This document shows, piece by piece, positions 1 through 5,948 of a stretch of DNA of 10,148 nucleotides. Each line of letters starts with the position of its first letter. The stretch's first letter is position 1. The DNA lies in the NCBI GenBank assembly GCA_014376885.1, contig JACMQR010000178.1, positions 1 through 10,148 of the forward strand, given 5' to 3'. The notes beneath the pieces are model-generated. The model worked only from the letters and a program-made list of their open reading frames with translations, did no database searches and had not been told where the DNA came from. Both the position numbers and the translations under genes were made by a program. This stretch comes from Polaromonas sp. (GTDB taxonomy: Bacteria; Pseudomonadota; Gammaproteobacteria; Burkholderiales; Burkholderiaceae_C).

Positions 1-1
1 G

Positions 2-352
2 ACCATCCGGATAACCACGACACCATGCCGCTATGGGGGCGCTAGGACGTGGTTTGAATGTCCATGCTGCACCAAGCGCGCTGCTGTGCTGTTCATGCGC
101 TCAGGCCGGTTTGCCTGCCGCCAGTGCCAAAAGGTGAGCTATACCTCGCAAAGCGGCTCGGCGCGTGAGCGGGCAAACGCCCGATATCACCAGCTCAAGG
201 CCGTCATCGAGGCCGGGAAGCCGAAGTGGCAGCGCTGGGCGACCTTCGAGCGGCTGGAAGATCGCTTTGAGCGCGTCAATGAACAGGTCAACAGATCGCT
301 GCTGGTGCTGATTCAGCGATTGCAGCGTGCAGATAAGCGAGGGGGCGGTTGA
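2..352 (+). CDS. Zinc-ribbon protein of unknown function, 5' end outside window
   Basis: The frame is open from the left edge to a TGA at 350-352, giving 116 visible residues; the true start lies upstream. Near the visible N-terminus are two cysteine knuckles, FECPCC and FACRQC, about 19 residues apart, the pattern of a small treble-clef or zinc-ribbon fold. The segment GRFACRQC followed by a Y-x-SQS stretch and an Arg/Glu-rich helical tail resembles a conserved hypothetical family I have seen in proteobacterial accessory regions, but I cannot name a function. The tail (from about ARERANARYHQ onward) is highly charged and probably helical, with no membrane segment. A GTG (86) and an ATG (95) lie in frame, but starting there would cut off the first cysteine pair, so I prefer the longer reading. 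A nucleic-acid-binding role is only a guess from the fold. The gene continues in the same frame after its stop for 47 codons (see the ORF at 365). Confidence 0.7.
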   Translation, partial: TIRITTTPCRYGGARTWFECPCCTKRAAVLFMRSGRFACRQCQKVSYTSQSGSARERANARYHQLKAVIEAGKPKWQRWATFERLEDRFERVNEQVNRSLLVLIQRLQRADKRGGG

Positions 353-364
353 AAAGTCCGGCGC

Positions 365-496
365 ATGGCAGACCAGCCACAGTTTCATGGTGAAACGGCC
401 AACAAAATCATGGGCAAGGGCGCGCCAGGCGGCTCGGACTGTAGCCGTTTTCGTCCGCGCGGGCCAAAACCAGCGCCTAAGCTCAACTATGATTGA
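365..496 (+). CDS. Possible 43-aa basic peptide, doubtful
   Basis: An ATG at 365 opens a 43-residue frame ending at the TGA at 494-496. It lies 12 bases after the stop of the zinc-ribbon gene and in the same frame. The product would be rich in Gly, Pro, Lys and Arg (for example RFRPRGPKPAPKLNYD at the end), with no membrane segment or recognisable motif. The only purine-rich stretch upstream (GAGGGGG near 340) is about 20 bases from the ATG, too far for a normal ribosome binding site. It could be a real small gene, the former C-terminal extension of the upstream protein now cut off by a stop, or chance. It is listed so the frame is on record. Confidence 0.22.
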   Translation: MADQPQFHGETANKIMGKGAPGGSDCSRFRPRGPKPAPKLNYD

Positions 497-501
497 AGTT
501 A

Positions 502-518
502 CTTTTAGACACTAAAAG
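502..518. promoter_or_regulatory. 17-bp perfect palindrome upstream of the histidine kinase
   Basis: CTTTTAG-ACA-CTAAAAG is a perfect inverted repeat with 7-base arms and a 3-base centre, 29 bases before the kinase ATG. The AT-rich arms stand out in otherwise GC-rich sequence. The position suits an operator for a dimeric regulator, or one overlapping a promoter. A short weak hairpin with no function is the alternative. I could not identify convincing -35 and -10 boxes around it. Confidence 0.35.
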
Positions 519-547
519 CACTTTGACCGCTGACTTGTCAAGCGAAC

Positions 548-2911
548 ATGATCAAACCAAAGAACCTGAATCAGGCCTTGGGCCTTTTGCTGATTTTTGT
601 GACTGTGCCGCTGCTGCTGGGCGCACTGGCACTGCTGGTATCGCAGACACGGTCAGATCAGCAACTGGCCCAGACGCAACTCACCGCGCTGGCCCAGACG
701 CTGGCGCAGGCGGTTGATCGCGAATTTGACCGGGGCAAGGCGCAACTCGACGTGATGGCCGACTCCAGCGTCATGGACCGGCGCGACTGGAGCGAACTCC
801 ATGCCTTTGGCAGCAGCATCACCCGCAACTCGCCTGGCAGCCGGATCGTGCTGGTCGGCCCTGACGGCCAGATACTGCTCAGTACGGCCGTCCCGTTGGG
901 CAAGCCGCTGCCCAACCTCTGGAGCCTGAGCCAGCAGCCTGACGTGCTGTGGGAAGGGCGCAAGCTGCCCCCAGGTTCGCAAAACATGACGCGCCAGGTG
1001 TTTGAGACAAACCAGGCGGCCTACAGCAACCTGTACTACGGCGTTTTCAGCAAGCAGCCGGTGCTGGCGCTGTCGGTGCCGGTGGTGCGCGACGGGCGCG
1101 TCGCCTATGCGCTGGTGCTGTCTTTTCCGCCGGCGCGGATCGACCGGCTGATCCGCGCTTCGGTCAACGCGCCAGGGCTGCGTGCTTTGGTGATCGACCG
1201 GCGCTCGGTGGTGGTTGCCGGCAACGCGGCTTCGGCCCATACCATGGGTGACACGATCGACCCGCTGCCGATTCCCGCAGGTTCTTTAGCGGGAACGTTT
1301 GAACGTACGTCCCGCGACGGCACTCGCATACACGGCGCCTATGCGACATCGGCCGTTAACGGCTTCACGGTGCGCGTGGCCTTGCCAACCGCCGACATGC
1401 AAAGTACCTGGGTCGGCTTGGGGGTCGGCTGGCTGCTGCTGGCGGTTGGCGTTTTGCTGGGCAGTATTTTTTTTGTCGCTGGTCTGGGCAGGCGCATTGC
1501 CATGCCGCTGCGCCAGCTTGGCAATGCAGCGCGGAACGGACGGGTGCCCGATGCGCAACCCACCGGCATTGCTGAAATCGACCTGCTGGCCCGGGCGCTT
1601 CGCACGGGCGCCCAGGCCGAGGAAAAGCGCCGCGAAGAACTGATCATCAGCGCCCAGCGCCAGCAGGCCGAGCTTGATCTGCGCAGGGCTGACCGCCAAA
1701 AGGATGAATTTTTGGCCACGCTGGCCCATGAACTGCGCAACCCGCTGGCGCCCATCCGCACGGCGGTCGAGCTGATTCGCCAGCGCCAGCCCACCGATGC
1801 GGTGGTGCTGCGCGCCCGCGACGTGATAGAGCGCCAGGTGTCGCACCTAGCGCTACTGGTGGACGACCTGCTGGAGGTATCGCGCATCAACACGGGCACC
1901 ATTCAGCTGCGCCTGGAGTTGCTGGACCTGTGCGCCGTGGTGGCCAGCGTTGCCGAGTCGGCCGGGCCTACCCTGCGGGCCGCTGGCCGCACGCTGGTGC
2001 CGGACCTTGGGTCAGCGCTGGACCGCGTGCCCGTCATGGTCAACGGCGACGAAACCCGGCTGTCGCAGTGCGTGATGAACCTGCTGAACAACGCGGTCAA
2101 GTTCACGCAGCCGGGCGGATGCATCACGGTGCGCGTGTTGCCGCAGGGGCAACTGGCCGTGGTCGAGGTGAGCGACAACGGCATTGGCATTGCGGCCGAC
2201 AACCTGGACCGGATTTTTGAGCTGTTCGTGCAGGCCAACCCCAGCGGCAGCGACGGCCATACCGGACTGGGCATTGGCCTGGCGCTGACGCGCAAGCTGG
2301 TCGTGCTGCACGGCGGCACGGTGAACGCCACCAGCGCAGGCACCGGCCACGGCAGCTGCTTTCGCATCGAGCTGCCGCTGTTGGCCAGCCCGGCGGCAAT
2401 GGCCATGACACCGACCCCGACGACAAAAACAACGACAACATCAACGACCACAACGACGCATGACACGCTCGAACAGGCGCCCATCGAACCTGCCGCTAGC
2501 GGCGCCCGGGTGTTGGTGGTGGACGACAACTGCGACGCGGCCGACATGCTGTGCCAGTTGCTGACGTTTAAAGGCTTTGACGCTACCGCCCAATACACCG
2601 GCGAGGGTGCCTTGCGCGCCATCGAGTCCCGGCCACCCGACGCGGTGTTGCTGGACATTGGCCTGCCCGACATGATCGGCTACCAGGTCTGCCGCCGCAT
2701 TCGCGCCATGGCCGGCCTGGAGCAGCCGGTGGTGATTGCTCTGACCGGTTGGGGCCAAGCGTCGGACCGTAAGCGGGCGCAGGCAGCCGGCTTCGATGGG
2801 CACCTGACCAAGCCCACCAAGCCGGACACCGTGATGGAGCTGCTCAACGAAAAGATGGCCGCCCGAAGTGCCGCGCTATCGGCTCGGGACGACTTGGCCG
2901 TTACAGACTGA
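548..2911 (+). CDS. Membrane hybrid sensor histidine kinase with C-terminal receiver
   Basis: This 787-aa protein autophosphorylates on histidine in response to an unknown signal and should pass phosphate to its own receiver. Reading from the N-terminus: TM helix 1 (about 11-31); a periplasmic region of about 255 residues, probably Cache-like (about 32-288); TM helix 2 (about 289-312); a short HAMP-like linker with a coiled coil (about 313-385); HisKA with the H-box HELRNPLAPI (phospho-acceptor H394); and HATPase_c with N-box N511/N515, DNGIG at 543-547 and GLGIGL at 573-578. A Thr-rich hinge (621-637) leads to a receiver (about 653-770) with D659/D660, phospho-acceptor D703, T733 and K755. 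All catalytic residues are present, so it should be active. No output domain follows, so the signal must leave through an Hpt protein or a partner regulator not in this window. The ATG at 548 puts TM1 at the N-terminus, but its ribosome binding site is weak. The ligand cannot be told. Confidence 0.93.
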   Translation: MIKPKNLNQALGLLLIFVTVPLLLGALALLVSQTRSDQQLAQTQLTALAQTLAQAVDREFDRGKAQLDVMADSSVMDRRDWSELHAFGSSITRNSPGSRIVLVGPDGQILLSTAVPLGKPLPNLWSLSQQPDVLWEGRKLPPGSQNMTRQVFETNQAAYSNLYYGVFSKQPVLALSVPVVRDGRVAYALVLSFPPARIDRLIRASVNAPGLRALVIDRRSVVVAGNAASAHTMGDTIDPLPIPAGSLAGTFERTSRDGTRIHGAYATSAVNGFTVRVALPTADMQSTWVGLGVGWLLLAVGVLLGSIFFVAGLGRRIAMPLRQLGNAARNGRVPDAQPTGIAEIDLLARALRTGAQAEEKRREELIISAQRQQAELDLRRADRQKDEFLATLAHELRNPLAPIRTAVELIRQRQPTDAVVLRARDVIERQVSHLALLVDDLLEVSRINTGTIQLRLELLDLCAVVASVAESAGPTLRAAGRTLVPDLGSALDRVPVMVNGDETRLSQCVMNLLNNAVKFTQPGGCITVRVLPQGQLAVVEVSDNGIGIAADNLDRIFELFVQANPSGSDGHTGLGIGLALTRKLVVLHGGTVNATSAGTGHGSCFRIELPLLASPAAMAMTPTPTTKTTTTSTTTTTHDTLEQAPIEPAASGARVLVVDDNCDAADMLCQLLTFKGFDATAQYTGEGALRAIESRPPDAVLLDIGLPDMIGYQVCRRIRAMAGLEQPVVIALTGWGQASDRKRAQAAGFDGHLTKPTKPDTVMELLNEKMAARSAALSARDDLAVTD
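2408..2458 (+). repeat. ACN trinucleotide run coding a Thr-rich interdomain linker
   Basis: Seventeen consecutive codons (residues 621-637 of the kinase) encode 13 Thr with 2 Pro, 1 Lys and 1 Ser, mostly as ACA, ACG and ACC. It joins the HATPase domain to the receiver and is probably a flexible hinge. Simple codon repeats of this kind tend to change length between strains. Confidence 0.8.
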
Positions 2912-2924
2912 CGGCCAGGGTCGT
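2889..2924 (+). terminator. Stem-loop across the kinase stop codon, possible terminator
   Basis: TGGCCGT (2895-2901) pairs perfectly with ACGGCCA (2911-2917) around a 9-base loop. An outer arm ACGAC (2889-2893) pairs with GTCGT (2920-2924) after a small internal loop. The TGA stop (2909-2911) lies at the loop-stem border. No T-tract follows, so it may act as a 3'-end stabiliser or a Rho-assisted stop rather than a classical intrinsic terminator. Confidence 0.35.
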
Positions 2925-3064
2925 ATTCACTGGCGCTGGACGGATGGGGCTGGGCACACCGTCTCGTCGAAATTGGCCAAACGCTCAACTGGCCCATGAT
3001 TGGAGCCGCTGACCGTCAGTGCAAAGTTGCGGACCCCTGAGTTTCAAAGAGTCCTCCCATTGAA

Positions 3065-3088
3065 GGTGCAGGTGCAGGTGCAGGTGCA
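3065..3088. repeat. Four tandem copies of GGTGCA
   Basis: Four exact hexamer copies lie head to tail, in otherwise non-coding sequence. The unit is a multiple of three, so it keeps any frame open in both directions (Val-Gln on plus, Leu-His on minus). That explains why spurious open frames cross it. Confidence 0.85.
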
Positions 3089-3556
3089 TGATCCCTATTT
3101 CGGCTTCATGCTGGTGCTGTACCTGGTGGACACTCTGGTGGCGCTGGTCAACGTGATGCTGGCAAGCGACAGGCCGATATTTTTTCAAGGGCCTGGCCGG
3201 TGAATGAACCCAGCCGATGAAGTGCCTGAAAAGATCGAAAAGTGGGGGTAGCAAACACCAAACCGGGGAACAAATCGGGGAACGAAACGACTTTTTGAAA
3301 AGCAGAACCTAGCATTCATGCGGGTTCCAAGCCATCTTTAGAGAGGGTTTCACCTAACGACATACAGTTAGCGGCCTTTTTCATTGGTAAATCAGTCGCT
3401 TACGCTGCAACGGCGTACGAGTCGAGACATTGACAGCTAAGTCAAAGCGGGTGTGCATCCGCTACAACAAGTTTCAGGGAGCCAGGTTTTCTGAGGGCTG
3501 TGTGCTTGATCCTTGATCTTGGCCACTGCTTTCATTTTTTTCTCTTGGCCCTTGCA

Positions 3557-3590
3557 GTTGCACTACATCGCCGATCGGCGATTTTGCAAC
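3557..3590. promoter_or_regulatory. Nested inverted repeat with a 16-bp perfect palindrome
   Basis: ATCGCCGATCGGCGAT (3567-3582) is a perfect palindrome. It is flanked by GTTGCA (3557-3562) and TGCAAC (3585-3590), which also pair. The dyad lies about 40 bases beyond the stop codon of the minus-strand gene at 3631-3918, so it may form that gene's 3' hairpin. It has no T-tract. It could also be a protein-binding site. Confidence 0.4.
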
Positions 3591-3630
3591 TCGGCCAGTA
3601 TTCCAGGCAAATTGCTGATGCTCTGGCGCT

Positions 3631-3918
3631 TCAGCGCGATGTCCGGGCGGGATAGACAACGACAGACTCCGTCCTGGGACGGTCCAGTTCGTCACGCGTG
3701 TCCTCTGGCGGCTGGCGGGCTGCCACGGACCGGGGCTGCTGGGCGTTCTTGATTTCCTCTTCAATTCTGGCGATTCTATCGGCGTACATTTTTGCCAGTG
3801 CCGCGTGGTGCTCTGCCGCCGCCTGATGCTCCACCCAAGCCAGCTTGGCTTCTTCCAAGTAGCCCAGGGACTTGCGAACATGGGCTTCGGTGCGTGGCTC
3901 GAAAAAATGAAATTTCAT
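3631..3918 (-). CDS. Small coiled-coil protein of unknown function
   Basis: This gene encodes 95 aa. The ATG at 3918 gives MKFHFFEPRTEAHVRKSLGY, which looks like a genuine N-terminus; a TTG four codons upstream is the only longer start. Residues about 11-60 are predicted helical and heptad-like, rich in Ala, Glu and Lys, with a striking EHQAAAEHHAALAKMYADRI segment. The C-terminal 35 residues are Pro/Arg/Asp-rich and probably disordered. There is no signal peptide, membrane segment or catalytic motif. Similar short FFEP-x-T-EA...HQAAAEHHAAL proteins seem familiar to me as Comamonadaceae hypotheticals, but I cannot attach a role. It stands alone, with the gene-poor stretch on one side and rdgC 141 bases away on the other, both on the minus strand. 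Its Shine-Dalgarno is poor (a G-run about 5 bases before the ATG). Confidence 0.6.
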   Translation of the reverse strand: MKFHFFEPRTEAHVRKSLGYLEEAKLAWVEHQAAAEHHAALAKMYADRIARIEEEIKNAQQPRSVAARQPPEDTRDELDRPRTESVVVYPARTSR

Positions 3919-3950
3919 GGCGACCCCCAAAGGTGGAATGCGGCAGCTGC

Positions 3951-3984
3951 GACCCGGCAGACCACCAATGATGGCCTGCCGGTC
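3951..3984 (-). terminator. Hairpin between rdgC and the small coiled-coil gene
   Basis: CCGGCAG (3954-3960) pairs with CTGCCGG (3976-3982) across a 15-base loop, and GA/TC pairs extend the stem past one bulged base. It lies downstream of the rdgC stop on the minus strand, 33 bases before the next gene's ATG. With no T-tract it is a weak terminator candidate. It could instead be a 5'-leader structure of the small gene. Confidence 0.3.
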
Positions 3985-4059
3985 TGAATTTTGTCAATCA
4001 GACAGCGCTTACACCGGCACTGCTGAAGTCGTTCAGCCGCGCCGTGAATCGCCAGGCTC

Positions 4060-5046
4060 CTAGGCTGTAGCGAGCTGGCGTGCGGGCACCGGGCTGACCG
4101 CTAGCAAGGGCGTGGCGCCGTCGATAGCCAACTCGCCGCCCAGCGCTTCGAGCAGGTCGGGAATCAAATTAGACAGCTCGCCGGTCACAATCGCGGCGTC
4201 GGCGTCAAAGCCGTCATCGTCTTTGCCATTTTCCTGAACGCCGTCCAGCACGACATCGAGCAGCTTGATTTTTTTAACCTGCGCCATGTCGGTCAGCACA
4301 AACGAGACCCGTTCGTTCCAGGTCATTGCCAGCTGTGTGGGCACCTTGCCGGCGGCGATGTGCTCGGCGACTTCGTCGATCTCCAGGGTGTGGCGTGAAT
4401 AGCGAACAGCCGATTTCTGGTCGTCCGGCATCTTCAGCTCGCAGTCGCGGTCTACCGTGAAGCCCACCGGGGCCTCGCGGCTGGCCAGCCAGTGGGCCAT
4501 GGCCGGCCCGGCGGCCAGGGCGGTCTGCACCGGCCTGGCCATCAGGCCGGCACGGGAGCCCGGAATGTCGGCCAGCGCATCGATCAGGTGGCTCACCACC
4601 CTGTCGGCGCCGCTCAGGCTACCGGAGTCGACGACCAAAAACTGATGGACCGGGTCGATCCACACGGTGGTCGACGAGCGTTTGGTGAAAGCGCGGGGCA
4701 GCAGGGCCTGCACCGCTTCTTCCCGGAATTCCTTCTTGATCTTGGCGCTGGCCCGTTCGCGGCCGGTTTCCTGCTTGTATTTTTCAACCCGCTGCTCGAC
4801 CTCGGCCTTGACAGCTGAAGCGGGCACCGGCCGGCGCTCGATGCCCAGCCGTAAAATAACCTGCGCGCCGACGGCCTCGGCCATCACGCTGCTTTTGTTG
4901 CCGCGCGGCGGCATCCAGCCGACCGACTCCGGCTGCGTGGCGCCGCAGGGCAGGAACTGGGCCGACTGGAGGGCTTGTTCAAGCGCTTCAAGCGGCGGCA
5001 GCACAAAGTCGCTGGCGATACGGAAAAATGACGCAGATTTAAACAT
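4060..5046 (-). CDS. rdgC: Recombination-associated protein RdgC
   Basis: RdgC forms a ring-shaped dimer that binds duplex DNA without sequence preference and restrains RecA-driven strand exchange; it acts on the nucleoid. The 328-aa product matches the family along its length: the N-terminal FRI...LEALEQAL, then LPCGATQPESVGW-x-PP, KAEVEQRVEKYKQETGRE, ALLPRAFTKRSSTTVWID near residues 115-135, GKVPTQLAMTWNERVSFVLTD in the C-terminal half, and a closing TGELSNLIPDLLEALGGE. E. coli RdgC is about 303 aa; the extra length here is an acidic insert (ENGKDDDGFDADA) and a loose C-terminal tail. The ATG at 5046 opens directly into the conserved N-terminus. The gene stands apart from its neighbours by 141 and 165 bases, so it is probably its own transcription unit. 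Identification is secure from the motifs. Confidence 0.95.
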   Translation of the reverse strand: MFKSASFFRIASDFVLPPLEALEQALQSAQFLPCGATQPESVGWMPPRGNKSSVMAEAVGAQVILRLGIERRPVPASAVKAEVEQRVEKYKQETGRERASAKIKKEFREEAVQALLPRAFTKRSSTTVWIDPVHQFLVVDSGSLSGADRVVSHLIDALADIPGSRAGLMARPVQTALAAGPAMAHWLASREAPVGFTVDRDCELKMPDDQKSAVRYSRHTLEIDEVAEHIAAGKVPTQLAMTWNERVSFVLTDMAQVKKIKLLDVVLDGVQENGKDDDGFDADAAIVTGELSNLIPDLLEALGGELAIDGATPLLAVSPVPARQLATA

Positions 5047-5184
5047 GGGTTTTTATCCAAAAAGGGGTGCTGGGGTTGCAGGCATGAAGGGCGGCCTGCG
5101 CGGCAGGCTGACAGACCCCAGGCGGGCGTACTGGCTCAAATTTTAAGCCACTGCGCGCTGCCATGGACCGCAGGCCATGCTGGC

Positions 5185-5199
5185 CGGCCCGTCGGGCCG
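5185..5199 (-). terminator. GC hairpin just after the Nudix stop codon
   Basis: CGGCCC (5185-5190) and GGGCCG (5194-5199) pair around a 3-base loop, 12 bases beyond the Nudix gene's stop on the minus strand. It is a compact, very stable stem with no T-tract after it, so it is a plausible but unproven transcript end. Confidence 0.35.
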
Positions 5200-5211
5200 C
5201 AGGCTCAATGC

Positions 5212-5766
5212 TCAATCGACATCGAGCACATGCAGGCCGAACGAACCCTTGCGCCGGTCGTCAAAATAGCGCTCCAGCGTTTCCCTGACGGTTCGAAAGG
5301 CCAGCTCATCCCAGGGAATTTCCGATTCGTAGAACAGCCGGGCTTCCATGGTTTCATGGCCGGGGTTGAAGTCGGTGCTCAGCAGCCGGGCGCGGTAGTA
5401 AAAATGGACCTGGCCGACGCGCACCACGTTCATCACGCTGAACAGAGCCTGCATTTCATACGCGGCGCCGGCTTCCTCGTCGGTTTCCCGGGCAGCGCCT
5501 TCGGCGGTGGTTTCACCCATTTCCATGAAGCCGGCCGGCAGTGTCCACTTGCCCCGGCGCGGCTCGATGTTGCGTTTGCACAGCAACACCTGCCCGCCAT
5601 CGGCGCCCCAGACCGGCACGGTGCCTACGACATTGAGCGGGTTTTCGTAATGCACGGTGGCGCAGGCGGGGCAGACGGCCCGCTCTTTGGTGTCGCCATC
5701 GTCGGGCAGGCGGTAGACCACGGCGGTGCCGCAAGCGCGGCAGTGTTTCAAGGAGGGGCGGTACAT
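5212..5766 (-). CDS. Nudix hydrolase with N-terminal zinc ribbon
   Basis: The 184-aa product hydrolyses a nucleoside-diphosphate-linked substrate, which the sequence does not specify. Two cysteine pairs, C9-x2-C12 and C32-x2-C35, form a zinc ribbon as in NudC-type NADH pyrophosphatases and their shorter relatives. The Nudix box is complete at residues 79-101: G79, E85, R93-E94, E97-E98 and G100 all fit G-x5-E-x7-RE-U-x-EE-x-G-U, so metal-dependent catalysis should be intact. It lacks the N-terminal domain of full-length NudC. I chose the ATG at 5766 because it begins just before the first cysteine; the frame runs open far upstream, but only opposite the neighbouring gene and without Nudix-like content. 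No Shine-Dalgarno precedes it, and a TACACT box 7 bases upstream suggests a leaderless or near-leaderless transcript. It is flanked by hairpins on both sides, consistent with a single-gene unit. Confidence 0.92.
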   Translation of the reverse strand: MYRPSLKHCRACGTAVVYRLPDDGDTKERAVCPACATVHYENPLNVVGTVPVWGADGGQVLLCKRNIEPRRGKWTLPAGFMEMGETTAEGAARETDEEAGAAYEMQALFSVMNVVRVGQVHFYYRARLLSTDFNPGHETMEARLFYESEIPWDELAFRTVRETLERYFDDRRKGSFGLHVLDVD

Positions 5767-5773
5767 GAAAATG

Positions 5774-5779
5774 AGTGTA
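5774..5779 (-). promoter_or_regulatory. Possible -10 box (TACACT) placing the start at the Nudix ATG
   Basis: On the minus strand TACACT is followed by seven bases and then the ATG. If it is a sigma-70 -10 element, transcription would begin at or next to the start codon, which would explain the missing ribosome binding site. I see no good -35 box 16-18 bases further upstream, so the call is weak. Confidence 0.3.
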
Positions 5780-5828
5780 GCGGCTTTGGCACGGGGGCCG
5801 CACCGTCTCAAGGGGCATGTGGGCAATA

Positions 5829-5846
5829 AGCTATTAAATACATAGC
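5829..5846. repeat. Interspersed 18-bp repeat, copy 1 (intergenic)
   Basis: AGCTATTAAATACATAGC: an A, then arms GCTAT and ATAGC around a 7-base AT-rich centre. It has the same length and arm layout as the copies at 7691 and 9225. This copy lies between the Nudix and FAH-family genes and abuts a terminator-like hairpin at 5845-5868. Confidence 0.7.
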
Positions 5847-5868
5847 ATAAAACCCCTGCGGGGTATGC
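5845..5868 (-). terminator. Terminator-like hairpin with T-run, downstream of the FAH-family gene
   Basis: On the minus strand GCATA-CCCC, a GCA loop, GGGG, then a TTTT run form a 4-bp GC core followed by T's. Outer GCATA/TATGC arms also pair across the T bulge. It sits about 80 bases past the stop of the FAH-family gene and upstream of the Nudix gene, where it would separate the two transcripts. The stem is short, so efficiency is uncertain. Confidence 0.45.
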
Positions 5869-5910
5869 ACCACCTGCGAAAAATCCTTGAAAATTGCGCG
5901 TAAGTGGTGT

Positions 5911-5942
5911 GGCCGGCTCTGACCGGCCGGGCCCACGGGCCC
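5911..5942 (-). terminator. Tandem GC-rich hairpins right after the FAH-family stop
   Basis: GGCCGG (5911-5916) pairs with CCGGCC (5923-5928) around a 6-base loop. Next to it, GGGCCC (5929-5934) and GGGCCC (5937-5942) pair around 2 bases. Both lie within 40 bases of the gene's stop codon. There is no T-tract, so they may protect the mRNA end or help the weaker T-run hairpin downstream. Confidence 0.35.
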
Positions 5943-5948
5943 AGGCCG

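Larger units (their letters stand above)
2912..3630. other. Gene-poor stretch with dyads and short repeats
   Basis: I find no convincing gene here. The kinase frame stays open for 42 more codons after its stop (2912-3037). A TTG-started frame at 3000-3203 contains the GGTGCA repeat and a short hydrophobic segment, but has no ribosome binding site or recognisable homology. An 8-base direct repeat CGGGGAAC occurs at 3264-3271 and 3276-3283, spaced by 12. CTAAC (3354-3358) and GTTAG (3367-3371) form an inverted repeat with an 8-base loop, and AGCGG (3446-3450) faces CCGCT (3459-3463). Base composition between about 3240 and 3470 is more AT-rich than in the flanking genes. This could be the eroded scar of an inserted element, but no transposase or integrase piece is recognisable. 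Confidence 0.5.

Noticed and set aside
1903..2673. Minus-strand frame of 256 aa inside the kinase
   Set aside because: It is a shadow of the catalytic domains. A poly-Val tract simply mirrors the Thr codon run.
2912..3040. Stop-codon readthrough extending the kinase by 42 residues
   Set aside because: The receiver domain is already complete before the stop, and a stem-loop lies across it. An open run of this length is common in GC-rich DNA, and the added sequence shows no known domain.
3065..3088. GGTGCA repeats as a CRISPR or iteron array
   Set aside because: The units are 6 bases, directly abutting and without spacers. No replication or cas genes are nearby.
3000..3203. TTG-started 67-aa frame with a hydrophobic stretch
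   Set aside because: There is no ribosome binding site. It is kept open by the GGTGCA hexamer repeat, and the only ATG-started part is 31 residues.
3354..3371. CTAAC...GTTAG as an integron attC site
   Set aside because: Only the 5-base core-like ends match. There is no second pair of inner sites, no cassette gene and no integrase.
4530..4550. 8-bp hairpin CCGGCCTG/CAGGCCGG inside rdgC
   Set aside because: It lies in the middle of a well-conserved coding region, and GC-rich codons produce such stems often. There is no T-run and no link to a gene end.
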